This document shows, in pieces, positions 28,508-37,826 of a stretch of DNA of 46,078 bases. The notes beneath the pieces were generated by a model. It did not search any database. It saw nothing but the letters and a program-made list of their open reading frames with translations, and was not told the DNA's origin. A program made the position numbers and the translations under genes. The DNA comes from Halobacteroidaceae bacterium. GTDB taxonomy: Bacteria > Bacillota > Halanaerobiia > B1SED10-174. The stretch covers positions 1-46,078 of the forward strand of contig PWGV01000144.1 in the NCBI GenBank assembly GCA_003554585.1, given 5' to 3'. How positions within the stretch are numbered: the stretch's first letter is position 1; every line of letters starts with the position of its first letter.

Positions 28508-28534
28508 GGCGGAGTAGTCCGTCTTTGTTTTTTT
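28508..28534 (+). terminator. Intrinsic terminator after the M20 gene
   Basis: GGCGGA, loop GTAG, TCCGTC (28508-28523) makes a 6-bp stem with one G-U pair, followed by TTTG and seven T residues. It separates the M20 gene from the ornithine operon. Confidence 0.75.
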
Positions 28535-28729
28535 CAACGATTATACGAGCATGCATAAAATTTTAAAAATTACCGAAATTAAAGCAGGAATCCGGAATGT
28601 TGCAATGAAGATAATAAGTGGAAGTCTGGAACGCCTTCTTGCCTCCGGGGCAAGAGGGTTCTTTCTATGCTTTTATGTATATAATGGAGTAGGTAAGTTC
28701 AGTTAATTATAATTCAGGAGGTGCTTGAT
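28535..28729 (+). promoter_or_regulatory. Leader region of the ornithine oxidation operon
   Basis: This non-coding stretch of about 195 bases ahead of ord holds an interrupted hairpin at 28629-28661 (GAAC/GTTC outer pairs, then a six-pair inner stem closing loop TCCGG) and a TATAAT at 28680-28685 without a good -35. AGGAGG precedes the ord TTG. I recognise no known riboswitch and no properly spaced sigma-54 promoter. Confidence 0.45.
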
Positions 28730-29773
28730 TTGGAGAAGGTAAAAGTAATCTTATGGGGCCTTGGAGCCATGGGCAGCGGAATGGGAAAGTACCTGCTGCA
28801 GAAAGAGGGAATTGAACTGGTAGGTGGAATTGAGCGGCCCGGTGAAAAAGTCGGAAAAGATCTGGGAGAACTGCTCGATTCTGAAAACCTGGGGGTTCAA
28901 GTCAGCGATGACCCCGAAAAGGTCCTGCAGACAGAAGCAGACGTAGTTTTAATCGCCACCTCTTCTTTTGTCCGGGAAGTATATCCCCAGATTGAAATGG
29001 CTGCCAAAGCCGGCCATAATATCATATCAATTGCCGAAGAGATGGCCTATCCCTGGGCCCAGGAGCCGGAATTTGCAGATAAAATTGATAAAGTAGCCCG
29101 GGAAAATAATGTAACGGTTCTGGGAACCGGCATCAATCCCGGTTTTGTAATGGACCTGCTGGTTATTGCCCTGAGTGGGGCCTGCGCCAGGGTTGATAAG
29201 ATTAAAGCAGCCCGGGTCAATGACCTTTCACCTTTCGGCCCCACGGTCATGGAAACCCAGGGTGTGGGAACAACACCTGAAGAATTTGAAAAAGGAATCA
29301 AGGAAGGAACCATTGTTGGGCACGTTGGTTTTCCCGAATCAATAAAAATGATCGCCGATGCACTCGGCTGGGAGCTCGATGAAATCGAAGAAAAGCGCGA
29401 GCCCATTATCAGCAATACAGAAAGAGAAACTCCCCATGTCAAGGTCAAGCCGGGCATGGTTGCTGGCTGCCGGCACATAGCCTTCGGCCGCAAGGACGGC
29501 AAGGTCCTGATTGAAATGGAACACCCCCAGCAGATTCACCCCCACCTGGAGGGACAGGATACCGGGGACTATGTCTGGATTGAAGGGGAGCCGGACATTA
29601 ACGTGGCCAATAAACCCGAGGTTCCCGGCGGAATAGGAACAATGGCTGTGACTGTCAACATGATTCCCCGTGTAATTACCGCCCAGCCAGGACTTGTTTC
29701 CATGAAGGACCTGCCGGTCCCGGCAACAATTATGGGTGATGTTCGCGACATAATGAAGTCTTTCCGGAATTAG
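28730..29773 (+). CDS. ord: 2,4-diaminopentanoate dehydrogenase
   Basis: A 347-residue NAD(P)-dependent dehydrogenase of the DapB-like fold. It begins EKVKVILWGLGAMGSGMGKYL with the Rossmann glycines, and continues with GTGINPGFVMD and GVGTTPEEFEKG as in clostridial Ord. It oxidatively deaminates (2R,4S)-2,4-diaminopentanoate to 2-amino-4-ketopentanoate. The TTG at 28730 lies eight bases after AGGAGG; a GTG at 28721 overlaps that ribosome site. It is first in the operon ord-ortA-ortB-oraS-oraE-mutL-kdd-kamA. Confidence 0.94.
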   Translation: MEKVKVILWGLGAMGSGMGKYLLQKEGIELVGGIERPGEKVGKDLGELLDSENLGVQVSDDPEKVLQTEADVVLIATSSFVREVYPQIEMAAKAGHNIISIAEEMAYPWAQEPEFADKIDKVARENNVTVLGTGINPGFVMDLLVIALSGACARVDKIKAARVNDLSPFGPTVMETQGVGTTPEEFEKGIKEGTIVGHVGFPESIKMIADALGWELDEIEEKREPIISNTERETPHVKVKPGMVAGCRHIAFGRKDGKVLIEMEHPQQIHPHLEGQDTGDYVWIEGEPDINVANKPEVPGGIGTMAVTVNMIPRVITAQPGLVSMKDLPVPATIMGDVRDIMKSFRN

Positions 29774-29785
29774 GGAGGGAGAAAA

Positions 29786-30097
29786 ATGGAAAAAGCTCTA
29801 AAGGGTGATTGGGTGCAGATTCATCAGGTGGTTTTTTCGTCCGGGGAACGAGCCCCTAATATACCCGAAGAAACCAAAAAAGTGCCCCTGGAGTTGCGGG
29901 TCAAGGGCTGGCTGGTAATTCCCGAAGCCCGTATCGGAGAAGAAGCCGTAATTAAAACTCCAGCGGGGCGGGAATTGGAGGGGAGGCTGGTCTCAATCAA
30001 TCCTCCCTTTACCCATGGTTTTGGTGAGCCAGTTCCTGAACTGCTTGAAATTGGCCCCGAACTTCGTTTATTGCTGGAAGAGGAGGGGACAGAATGA
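29786..30097 (+). CDS. ortA: 2-amino-4-ketopentanoate thiolase, alpha subunit
   Basis: A 103-residue OrtA (GDWVQIHQVVFSSGERAPN at the start, INPPFTHGFGEPVPELLEIG at the end). With OrtB it cleaves 2-amino-4-ketopentanoate with CoA to D-alanine and acetyl-CoA. It overlaps ortB by four bases (ATGA), consistent with 1:1 subunit production. Confidence 0.93.
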   Translation: MEKALKGDWVQIHQVVFSSGERAPNIPEETKKVPLELRVKGWLVIPEARIGEEAVIKTPAGRELEGRLVSINPPFTHGFGEPVPELLEIGPELRLLLEEEGTE

Positions 30098-31494
30098 AAG
30101 ATATGAGTTTTGCCGCGATTATGGATCGGCGCAACGAAATAATGAAACAGGCCGTGGGCATAAATTACGAGGAATTTGCCCGGGGACCATTTGCTTTTGC
30201 CTATGAAGAAATGATGCAGAAAGTGGGCTACAGCCTGGATGAAATCCAGGCGATCCAGCGGGAGACAGATGTCGGCCAGACTCCGCTCTGGGAAATGAAA
30301 AACTTGACCGGCCTGGCCCGCAAATTGGCCCCTGCAGGAAAAGGAGCCCGTATTTTCATCAAGGACGAAGCTGCCAACCCCTCGGGGAGTTTTAAAGCCC
30401 GGCGGGCCTCGGTTTCGGTATACCGGGCTAAAAAACAGGGCTACAAAGGGGTTGTATCTGCAACCAGTGGAAACTATGGTGCCGCAGTAGCTTCGCAGGC
30501 TGTAAAAAGGAATATGCAGTGTATGGTAGTTCAGGAGGTTTTTGACAGCAAGGGCGATGGTCAGCCGGAGATCCTGGAAAAGGGCAGAAAGTGTGAGGCC
30601 TACGGCGCAGAAGTTCTCCAGCTTACTGTAGGCCCGGAACTCTTTTATACTTTTCTCCGGGTCCTGGAGGAAACCGAGTTTTTTAACGCCTCGCTCTATA
30701 CCCCCTTTGGTATCGCAGGGATAGAGACCCTGGGCTATGAAGTGGCGACTGACATCAAGGAAAAGGAAGGGCGCTTCCCGGATAAGGTTTTGATCACCCA
30801 CGCCGGAGGAGGAAATCTTACCGGAACCGCCCGCGGGCTGAGAAAAGCCGGAGCAGAGGATGCGGAAATAGTTGGGGTTAGTGTGGACTTGACCGGCCTG
30901 CACTCGGCAAGCGACCATGATTTCAACCGCAAATCCTTTACCACCGGACATACTGGTTTTGGAGTTCCGTTTACCACCTGGCCGGATCGGGCCGATGTTC
31001 CCCGCAATGCCGCCCGGTCCCTGCGCTACATCGACAGGTATTTAACCGTGACCCAGGGCCAGGTTTTCTATGCCACTGAAGCTCTGGCCCAGTTAGAAGG
31101 GTTGGAAAGAGGTCCAGCAGGAAATACATCCCTGGCAGCAGCAATTGCTCTGGCCCAGGAAATGGACCGGGAGGAAATTCTCGTGGTCCAGGAAACGGAG
31201 TATACCGGGGCAGGAAAGCATCCTACAGCTCAGCTAACTTTTGCCCGGGAAAAAGGTATTGATGTTCGCCGGGGCGATCCCCACGAGGAAAAGCCTGGTG
31301 AGAATATAATAGTTCCCCGGGGGCCTGGAGATCTTTTCTACAAGGAAATGGACCTGGATAAACTCCGCAAAACCTACCTGAAAACCCTGCAGAAAAACCA
31401 TCCCGGCCCTTATTCCGAGGAAGAAAAGGAATTTTTAAGGGAAGAATTGAGAGTGGATCAGGAGAAACTGGAAACACTCCTGAACCCTAATTAA
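30094..31494 (+). CDS. ortB: 2-amino-4-ketopentanoate thiolase, beta subunit (PLP)
   Basis: A 466-residue fold-II PLP protein related to threonine synthase and diaminopropionate ammonia-lyase. The PLP lysine is K101 in NPSGSFKARRA, with SATSGNYGAA and HAGGGNLTGTA as cofactor-binding loops. It forms the catalytic subunit with OrtA. A GC-rich hairpin follows the stop codon before oraS. Confidence 0.94.
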   Translation: MKDMSFAAIMDRRNEIMKQAVGINYEEFARGPFAFAYEEMMQKVGYSLDEIQAIQRETDVGQTPLWEMKNLTGLARKLAPAGKGARIFIKDEAANPSGSFKARRASVSVYRAKKQGYKGVVSATSGNYGAAVASQAVKRNMQCMVVQEVFDSKGDGQPEILEKGRKCEAYGAEVLQLTVGPELFYTFLRVLEETEFFNASLYTPFGIAGIETLGYEVATDIKEKEGRFPDKVLITHAGGGNLTGTARGLRKAGAEDAEIVGVSVDLTGLHSASDHDFNRKSFTTGHTGFGVPFTTWPDRADVPRNAARSLRYIDRYLTVTQGQVFYATEALAQLEGLERGPAGNTSLAAAIALAQEMDREEILVVQETEYTGAGKHPTAQLTFAREKGIDVRRGDPHEEKPGENIIVPRGPGDLFYKEMDLDKLRKTYLKTLQKNHPGPYSEEEKEFLREELRVDQEKLETLLNPN

Positions 31495-31505
31495 GGCCAA
31501 AAAAT

Positions 31506-31527
31506 AGGGGGCCCCGCGGGGCCTCCT
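31506..31527 (+). other. GC-rich intercistronic hairpin between ortB and oraS
   Basis: AGGGGGCCC, loop CGCG, GGGCCTCCT form a nine-pair stem (one G-U) without a following T-run. It is therefore unlikely to terminate and may instead mark an mRNA processing or stabilising element, or cause pausing, between thiolase and aminomutase genes. Confidence 0.6.
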
Positions 31528-31553
31528 GCTTTAAGAAAGAGGAGGGAAATTTG

Positions 31554-31916
31554 ATGGAAAGGCAAGATGATTTTGCTCGCAGACGTGAACACCTGAAGGA
31601 TCTGTCAGAGGAGGAACTCTACCAGCGCTTCTGGCAGCTGACTGAAGAAATAGTTTCGCCCCTGGTAGATATGGCCAAAACCCATACCTCGCCATCTATT
31701 GAGCGTTCGGTTCTTTTACGGATGGGCCTGGACAGCATGCAGGCCAAAGAACTGGTCAAAAAAATAGGTGACCGGGAATTACTGAGTAAAGGGGCCGGTC
31801 ACGTTCTGTTGAAAGTTGCCGAGGAAAAGGGAATTGACGTAAAAGAAGCCGCCCAGGGACTTATTGAAGACCGCTACTGGGAGATAGTTGATGCACAATG
31901 GGGAGGTGGCAAATAA
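31554..31916 (+). CDS. oraS: D-ornithine 4,5-aminomutase, small subunit
   Basis: A 120-residue OraS (residues include REHLKDLSEEELYQRFWQL and SIERSVLLRMGLDS). It forms the heterodimer with OraE that moves the terminal amino group of D-ornithine to C4 using adenosylcobalamin and PLP. The ATG at 31554 follows GAGGAGGGA; a TTG one codon earlier is also in frame. Its stop overlaps the oraE ATG by one base. Confidence 0.93.
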   Translation: MERQDDFARRREHLKDLSEEELYQRFWQLTEEIVSPLVDMAKTHTSPSIERSVLLRMGLDSMQAKELVKKIGDRELLSKGAGHVLLKVAEEKGIDVKEAAQGLIEDRYWEIVDAQWGGGK

Positions 31917-34111
31917 TGACCCTGGACAAGAATGAAAAGCTTAACATGGAAGAAATTTTAAAGAACCTGGATAAGTACCACCCGCGGAGAAAAGGATGGA
32001 CCGACCGCAAACCTTTACCACCAGGAACAAAAATCGGTCCTTTTGAATACTATCAGGTATCTGAAAACCTGAAAAACAGTATCCCCCTTCCGGCTGCCCA
32101 CGCCCTGCAGAATATCGATCCCCAGCCTGACGCTGTAATTACTTCAGAAATTGCTTCAGGTCGTTTTGAAGACGATATTCGCAGGATGCGCATGGCTGCA
32201 TGGCACGGGGCTGACCATATGATGGTTATCCGGACTACCGGGCAGAGCCATTACGACGGCCTGATCGAAGGAACCCCTGAAGGTGTGGGTGGAGTGCCCA
32301 TTACCCGGAAACAGGTCCGCGCTTCCCGCAAAGCCCTGGATATGATCGAGGATGAAGTGGGAAGACCGATCAACTTCCACTCCTATGTAAGTGGTGTTGC
32401 CGGTCCGGAAATAGCGGTCCTGTTTGCTGAAGAAGGAGTAAATGGAGCCCACCAGGATCCCCAGTACAATGTCCTGTACCGGAATGTTAACATGCTGCGG
32501 AGTTTTGTTGACGCAGCCGTGGCCAAGAAACTGATGGCTGGCGCAGGAATTGCCCAGATTGATGGAGCTCACAACGCCAACGCAACTGCCCGCGAAGCGT
32601 GGAAGGTAATGCCGGAGTTGCTGGTCCAGCATGCCCTTAACTCCAAGTATTCTGAACTGGTGGGCATTCCTGCGGACAAAATTTATCTGTCAACTGTTCC
32701 CCCGACGGGAACTCCCGGGCCTGTCCTGCGCATGGACCTGCCCTATGCAGTTGCCCTGCGGGAACTTTTCAAAAATTACAAAATGAGAGCCCAGATGAAT
32801 ACCAAGTACATGGAATCCGATACCCGCGAGGCAACGGTAACCCATGTCCTTAACCTTTTAATTTCCCGCCTGACCAATGCCCATATCCAGAGCACAATTA
32901 CTCCCGACGAAGGAAGAAACGTCCCCTGGCATTACAACAGCATCAATGCTGTAAATACTGCCAAGCAGGCCTTGAACGGCATGGACGGCCTTCTGGAAAT
33001 GGTCCAGCTCAAGGAGGAAGGAATGCTCCGGGACCAGGCCAGGGAGATCAAGGAAAGAGCTGTCCTATTCCTGGAGGAAATCCTGGAAGATGGAGGTTAC
33101 TTCAAGGCCGTTGAAGACGGCTTCTTTGTGGATTCTGGACGCTACCCCGAGCGGAACAGCGACGGAATAGCCCGGGATAGCAATGGTGGAGTTGGAGCAA
33201 ATACAATAATGGAGCGCGACGAGGATTACATGGCCCCGGTTTGCGACCACTTTGGCTACAACAAACTGCCTGAGGGCCTGGAAAAAGCCTGTGATCCCAT
33301 CGATGAGTGCACCCTCTGCAATCCCGAAAAAATAGTTTATATCGATGAACTGGACGAAGAGGACAACGCCAACCAGAGGCTTGCCAAGATGCAAGAACAC
33401 AGGGAAAAAGGCCTTATTCGCCCCGAAGTAGAATGGTATGGTGACGGCTGGGTAAATACTCACCTGTTCCTGCCCGCAGAACCCAAGGTTGCAGAAGCTG
33501 CTGCAATTGAATGGGCTAAAAAGCTGGGTATGGAAAACCCCGAAGTAATTCACAAGCAAACCATGCATCCTGCCGAGGGAACTTTCATTGAACTAAAAGG
33601 CCAGGTCAATATTGATATTGATCCTTCCCAGATTGAAATTCCCGAGGAGGAAGAACTCGTACCCGAAGAAGAAATCCTCCAGGAAATCAAGGACAAGCCG
33701 ATGCGGGTTGTTGCGGCAACGGTAGGCGAGGACGAGCACTCGGTAGGAATGAGAGAAATAATAGATATCAAGCACGGTGGAATTGAAGGGTTTGGGATTA
33801 AGGCCAACTACCTGGGAACCTCGGTTTCGCTGCAGAAAGCAGTAGACGCGGCCGAGGAAGTCAATGCTGAAGCGATTCTGATCAGCACCATAATTACCCA
33901 CGGTGACATCCACCGCTTGAATATGAAAAAACTCCACGATCTCTGCGTGGAGAGGGGGATCCGGGACCGGGTCATCCTGGTTGCTGGAGGAACCCAGGTA
34001 ACCAATGATATTGCCAAAGACTGTGGCATGGACGCAGGATTTGGTCGCGGAAGCAAGGGACACCACGTGGCCAGTTTCCTGGTTAAGAGAAGAAGAGAAC
34101 TCGAAGGATAA
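31916..34111 (+). CDS. oraE: D-ornithine 4,5-aminomutase, large subunit
   Basis: A 731-residue OraE with an N-terminal TIM barrel and a C-terminal Rossmann B12-binding domain. The cobalt-ligand motif DxHxxG reads DEHSVG (H608), and K619 eleven residues later fits the PLP lysine spacing of characterised OraE (H618/K629). The ATG at 31916 follows GGGGAGG; the open frame extends upstream into oraS without support. No cobalamin riboswitch was seen upstream. The following MutL-like ATPase is probably its reactivase. Confidence 0.95.
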   Translation: MTLDKNEKLNMEEILKNLDKYHPRRKGWTDRKPLPPGTKIGPFEYYQVSENLKNSIPLPAAHALQNIDPQPDAVITSEIASGRFEDDIRRMRMAAWHGADHMMVIRTTGQSHYDGLIEGTPEGVGGVPITRKQVRASRKALDMIEDEVGRPINFHSYVSGVAGPEIAVLFAEEGVNGAHQDPQYNVLYRNVNMLRSFVDAAVAKKLMAGAGIAQIDGAHNANATAREAWKVMPELLVQHALNSKYSELVGIPADKIYLSTVPPTGTPGPVLRMDLPYAVALRELFKNYKMRAQMNTKYMESDTREATVTHVLNLLISRLTNAHIQSTITPDEGRNVPWHYNSINAVNTAKQALNGMDGLLEMVQLKEEGMLRDQAREIKERAVLFLEEILEDGGYFKAVEDGFFVDSGRYPERNSDGIARDSNGGVGANTIMERDEDYMAPVCDHFGYNKLPEGLEKACDPIDECTLCNPEKIVYIDELDEEDNANQRLAKMQEHREKGLIRPEVEWYGDGWVNTHLFLPAEPKVAEAAAIEWAKKLGMENPEVIHKQTMHPAEGTFIELKGQVNIDIDPSQIEIPEEEELVPEEEILQEIKDKPMRVVAATVGEDEHSVGMREIIDIKHGGIEGFGIKANYLGTSVSLQKAVDAAEEVNAEAILISTIITHGDIHRLNMKKLHDLCVERGIRDRVILVAGGTQVTNDIAKDCGMDAGFGRGSKGHHVASFLVKRRRELEG

Positions 34112-34126
34112 AGGAGGAATCTGGCC

Positions 34127-35470
34127 TTGGCAAACGAACTTTTAGTAGCAGAAATAGGAAGCACCACGACGGTAGTAAGTGCCTTTGCCCCAAACCAGGA
34201 ATGCTTGAACTATCTGGGCCAGGGCCAGGCTCCCACCTCTGTAGAGGAGGGCGACGTTAATATCGGCCTGGAGGGAGCCCAAAAAGACCTGGAAGAAAAA
34301 CTGGGCCGCGAGTTAAATCCAAAGCGAATACTCGCTACCTCTAGTGCTGCGGGTGGTTTGAAAATGTCGGTCCACGGGCTGGTTTATGATATGACTGTAA
34401 AAGCCGCCCGGGAGGCGGCCCTGGGAGCGGGCGCCGTGGTGAGAAAGGTAACTGCGGGCGCCCTCCGCTCCCGCCAGCTCAAGGAAGTAAAGGAGTTAAA
34501 ACCGAATATTATCCTCCTGGCTGGAGGAGTGGATTACGGGGAAGAGAATGTAATCATCCAGAACGCAGAAGCCCTGGCCGAACTGGAACTGGGGATCCCG
34601 ATAATCTACGCCGGCAACCAGGCAATCAAGGAAGAAGTTTCTGAAATCCTGGAAGAAGGTGGGTACGAGGTTCTCCTGGCAGAAAACGTTTATCCCGAAA
34701 TTGACACCTTCAATATTGAACCAACCCGGAGGTTGATTCAACAGGCCTTCGAGAAACACATAACCAAGGGACCGGGTATGGGTAGAATCCGGGAAATGGT
34801 CGAGGGAACAATTATGCCCACACCCGGAGCAGTTATGGAAGCGGCCGGGCTTTTGGAAAAGGAAATTGGAGACCTGATGGTTATAGATGTTGGTGGGGCA
34901 ACCACTGATGTCCATTCAGTTACAGAAGGTTCTCCCGAGATCCAGGATATTATGGTCGCTCCCGAACCACGGGCCAAAAGGACCGTGGAAGGGGACCTGG
35001 GAGTTTTTATTAACGCCGGCAATGTAATTGAAGCCATGGGCCGGGAGCAGCTGGAAGAGAGGCTCGGTTTTAAAATCGATGGAATGAGGCCATCGCCAAT
35101 TCCCCGGGATGAAAAGGAATTAAGGCTTCTCGAAGAACTTACCAGGTACGTCGTGGAACAGGCGGTTTTCCGCCACGCGGGAAAGCTAAAAGAATTTTAT
35201 GGACCTTCAGGAAAAACAACCCTGGCCCAGGGTAAGGATTTAACCCGGGTGCAGTGGATTATTGGAACCGGGGGCTCCCTTACTTCCCTGGAAGAGGGCC
35301 CCGAAATTTTAGGTGATTTACGCAAGGAAAAAGGAAAGAGATTGTTACCGCGTCTGGAGGCCAGGGTTTTAATTGATCAGCATTATCTGCTGGCTGCTCT
35401 GGGAGTTCTCAGCAGGGAAAGGCCCAAAGAAGCCCTGATGCTGATGCAAGAAAGCCTCGGACTCGACTAG
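34127..35470 (+). CDS. MutL/GlmL-like ASKHA ATPase, probable aminomutase reactivase
   Basis: A 447-residue actin-fold ATPase with phosphate loops VAEIGSTTTVVSAF at the N-terminus and VIDVGGATTDVHSV in the middle, and adenosine loop GTGGSLT near the C-terminus. Relatives accompany glutamate mutase, ornithine aminomutase and lysine aminomutase operons and are thought to exchange damaged cobalamin. The TTG at 34127 is preceded by AAGGAGG. Function here is inferred from family and position after oraE. Confidence 0.88.
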   Translation: MANELLVAEIGSTTTVVSAFAPNQECLNYLGQGQAPTSVEEGDVNIGLEGAQKDLEEKLGRELNPKRILATSSAAGGLKMSVHGLVYDMTVKAAREAALGAGAVVRKVTAGALRSRQLKEVKELKPNIILLAGGVDYGEENVIIQNAEALAELELGIPIIYAGNQAIKEEVSEILEEGGYEVLLAENVYPEIDTFNIEPTRRLIQQAFEKHITKGPGMGRIREMVEGTIMPTPGAVMEAAGLLEKEIGDLMVIDVGGATTDVHSVTEGSPEIQDIMVAPEPRAKRTVEGDLGVFINAGNVIEAMGREQLEERLGFKIDGMRPSPIPRDEKELRLLEELTRYVVEQAVFRHAGKLKEFYGPSGKTTLAQGKDLTRVQWIIGTGGSLTSLEEGPEILGDLRKEKGKRLLPRLEARVLIDQHYLLAALGVLSRERPKEALMLMQESLGLD

Positions 35471-35484
35471 AGAGGAGGGGGAGC

Positions 35485-36519
35485 ATGCAAAAAGGTTGTC
35501 CTTTTGGAACCCACCGTGTAATTGAACCAGAGGGTGTTTTGCCCCAGGCCGCCGAAAAAATTGATAACAATATGGATATTTACGATAATGAGATCCTGGT
35601 CAGTGTAGAAACTTTAAATATAGATTCCGCGAGTTTTACCCAGATCCAGGAACAGGCCAAAGGCAGTGAAAAAGAGATAGAAAAAATCATGCTGGATCTG
35701 GTCCAGAAAAGGGGGAAGCACCATAACCCTGTTACCGGATCGGGCGGAATGTTTATTGGTTCAATAGAGAAAATTGGTTCTGCCCTTGGTGATAGTGAAC
35801 TCAAGCCGGGAGATCGAATTGCCTCCCTGGTTTCCCTTTCTCTGACACCCCTCAGGATAGATAAAATCAAGGAAATAAGGAAAGCGACTGACCAGGTAGA
35901 TATCGAAGGGAAGGCAATACTTTTTGCCAGCGGTATTTATGCGCGGCTCCCCGAGGATATACCCCAGAACCTTGCCCTAGCAGTTTTGGATGTGGCAGGA
36001 GCACCGGCTCAAACTGCTAAACTGGTCCGGCCAGGCGACCGGGTTTTAATAATTGGGGCCGGAGGCAAATCAGGCCTATTATGCCTGCACGAAGCCAAAA
36101 AAAGGGCTGGTATTTCTGGAAAGGTAATAGCCCTGGATTATACTTCGGAAAGTATGGATAGGATTGAAGAAGCAGGGCTGGCCGATGCAGCCATTCGGGC
36201 CGATGCTCGTAATGCCCTCGAGGTTAGAGAAAAGGTTCTGGAGGTTAATGATGGTCAGCCAGTGGATCTGACAATAAATTGCGTGAATATTAACGGAACT
36301 GAAATGGGTTCGATTTTGCCCACCCGGCAGGGAGGCACAATTTACTTTTTCAGCATGGCTACTTCGTTTACCCGGGCAGCCCTGGGAGCCGAAGGTGTTG
36401 GTTTGGATGTAAACATGATTATCGGCAACGGTTATACACGCGATCACGCGGTTATTGCGCTCCATACCCTGCGGGAGAATCCCAAGCTTAAAGAGATGTT
36501 CACCAGGATTTTTGCTTAA
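35485..36519 (+). CDS. kdd: L-erythro-3,5-diaminohexanoate dehydrogenase
   Basis: A 344-residue zinc-less medium-chain-dehydrogenase-like protein with the Kdd signature GTHRVIEPEGVLPQAA, NIDSASFTQI and NPVTGSGGM, and a Rossmann motif IIGAGGKSGLL. Kdd oxidises 3,5-diaminohexanoate in lysine fermentation. Its presence in an ornithine operon that already has ord is noteworthy; a role in ornithine chemistry cannot be excluded. GAGGAGGGGG precedes the ATG. Confidence 0.88.
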   Translation: MQKGCPFGTHRVIEPEGVLPQAAEKIDNNMDIYDNEILVSVETLNIDSASFTQIQEQAKGSEKEIEKIMLDLVQKRGKHHNPVTGSGGMFIGSIEKIGSALGDSELKPGDRIASLVSLSLTPLRIDKIKEIRKATDQVDIEGKAILFASGIYARLPEDIPQNLALAVLDVAGAPAQTAKLVRPGDRVLIIGAGGKSGLLCLHEAKKRAGISGKVIALDYTSESMDRIEEAGLADAAIRADARNALEVREKVLEVNDGQPVDLTINCVNINGTEMGSILPTRQGGTIYFFSMATSFTRAALGAEGVGLDVNMIIGNGYTRDHAVIALHTLRENPKLKEMFTRIFA

Positions 36520-36550
36520 ACCGCAGGTTCTGGAATTAAGGAGGGGAAAA

Positions 36551-37801
36551 ATGGTTCGTGATTATAAGCAGATCCCAATCTGGAAAGATGTTAAGCCTGA
36601 GGAATGGAACGACTGGAAGTGGCAGGTGAAAAACCGGGTAGCCGATGTCGACCACCTGAAAAAAGTTGTTAATCTCACGGAATCTGAAGAAGAGGGAATA
36701 AGAGAGGCGCTGGCCAACCTGAGGATGTCTATTACCCCCTACTTTGCCAGCCTGATGGATCCCGAAGACCCGGAATGCCCTGTCCGCAAGCAGGCTGTCC
36801 CCACTTCCCTGGAGCTGGATAGACCGGCCTGGGAAAAAGATGATCCCTTAAGTGAAGATGTTGATAGCCCGGTACCGGGGATTACCCACCGCTATCCCGA
36901 CAGGATTTTGTTTTTGATTACCGACCAGTGCTCAATGTACTGCCGGCACTGTACCAGGCGCCGCATGGCCGGGCAGGCTGACCGGGCCCTGCCCTGGGAA
37001 CAAATTGAAAATGCCCTGGAATATATTCGAAAAACCCCCGAAGTTCGTGACGTGCTCATATCCGGGGGTGATGCGCTTTTAGTTTCCAACCAACACCTGG
37101 AAAAGATAATCAAGGCCCTGCGGGAAATTCCCCATGTCCAGATAATCAGGCTGGGATCGAGGGCTCCGGTTGTTTTGCCCCAGAGAATTGATGACGAACT
37201 GTGCGAAATGTTGAAAAAATACCACCCTATTTGGGTAAATACTCAGTTTAATCATCCCAAAGAAATAAACGAAGCGACCAAGGCGGCCTGCAACAAGCTC
37301 GCTGATGCAGGTATTCCCCTGGGGAACCAGAGTGTTCTTTTGCGGGGAATCAATGATTGTCCCAGGGCGATGAAAGAACTGGTCCACGAGCTGGTCCAGA
37401 TCAGAGTTCGCCCCTACTACATTTACCAGTGCGATATTTCCAGGGGGATTGACCACTTCCGGACTCCTGTAGCCCGAGGCCTGGAGATAATAGAAAACCT
37501 GCGGGGACACACCTCCGGGTTTGCCGTTCCCACTTTTGTCTTGGATGCTCCGGGCGGGGGAGGTAAAATCCCGATTAATCCCCAGTATTTGCTGTCCCAT
37601 TCTCCAGAGTATGTGGTATTGCGAAATTACGAAGGAGTTATCGCTGCCTACCCCGAGGCCCAGTCCAGGCGGGAAGGCAAAAAGTGCGATATCTGCGGAG
37701 AGGAACACCGGGGCGGAGAAGGGATCGCAAGCCTTTTCAACGGAGAAAAAACAAGCCTGGAACCGCATGGTCTTAAAAGAATGAAAAGGCGAAACAAATA
37801 A
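36551..37801 (+). CDS. kamA: L-lysine 2,3-aminomutase (radical SAM, PLP)
   Basis: A 416-residue KamA very close in sequence to the clostridial enzyme. The radical-SAM cysteines are CSMYCRHC (C127, C131, C134), the PLP lysine is K339 in APGGGGKIP, and the two aspartates that bind the lysine side chain are kept (QCDISRG, FVLDAPG). It converts L-lysine to L-beta-lysine. The C-terminus has a further CDICGEEH zinc motif. The ATG at 36551 follows AAGGAGGGG; a longer frame runs into kdd. No KamD/KamE or Kce gene is in the window. Confidence 0.94.
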   Translation: MVRDYKQIPIWKDVKPEEWNDWKWQVKNRVADVDHLKKVVNLTESEEEGIREALANLRMSITPYFASLMDPEDPECPVRKQAVPTSLELDRPAWEKDDPLSEDVDSPVPGITHRYPDRILFLITDQCSMYCRHCTRRRMAGQADRALPWEQIENALEYIRKTPEVRDVLISGGDALLVSNQHLEKIIKALREIPHVQIIRLGSRAPVVLPQRIDDELCEMLKKYHPIWVNTQFNHPKEINEATKAACNKLADAGIPLGNQSVLLRGINDCPRAMKELVHELVQIRVRPYYIYQCDISRGIDHFRTPVARGLEIIENLRGHTSGFAVPTFVLDAPGGGGKIPINPQYLLSHSPEYVVLRNYEGVIAAYPEAQSRREGKKCDICGEEHRGGEGIASLFNGEKTSLEPHGLKRMKRRNK

Positions 37802-37826
37802 ACGGGTTTTCCCGGGCGTTTTTCAG

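Noticed and set aside
28626-28642. A sigma-54-like promoter (TGGAAC ... TTGC) before ord
   Set aside because: The GG-GC distance is 11 rather than 10 bases and the conserved C of TGGCA is missing.
29824-30951. A 375-codon open frame on the minus strand
   Set aside because: It is antisense to ortA and ortB, which are clear family members; the translated sequence looks like no protein family.
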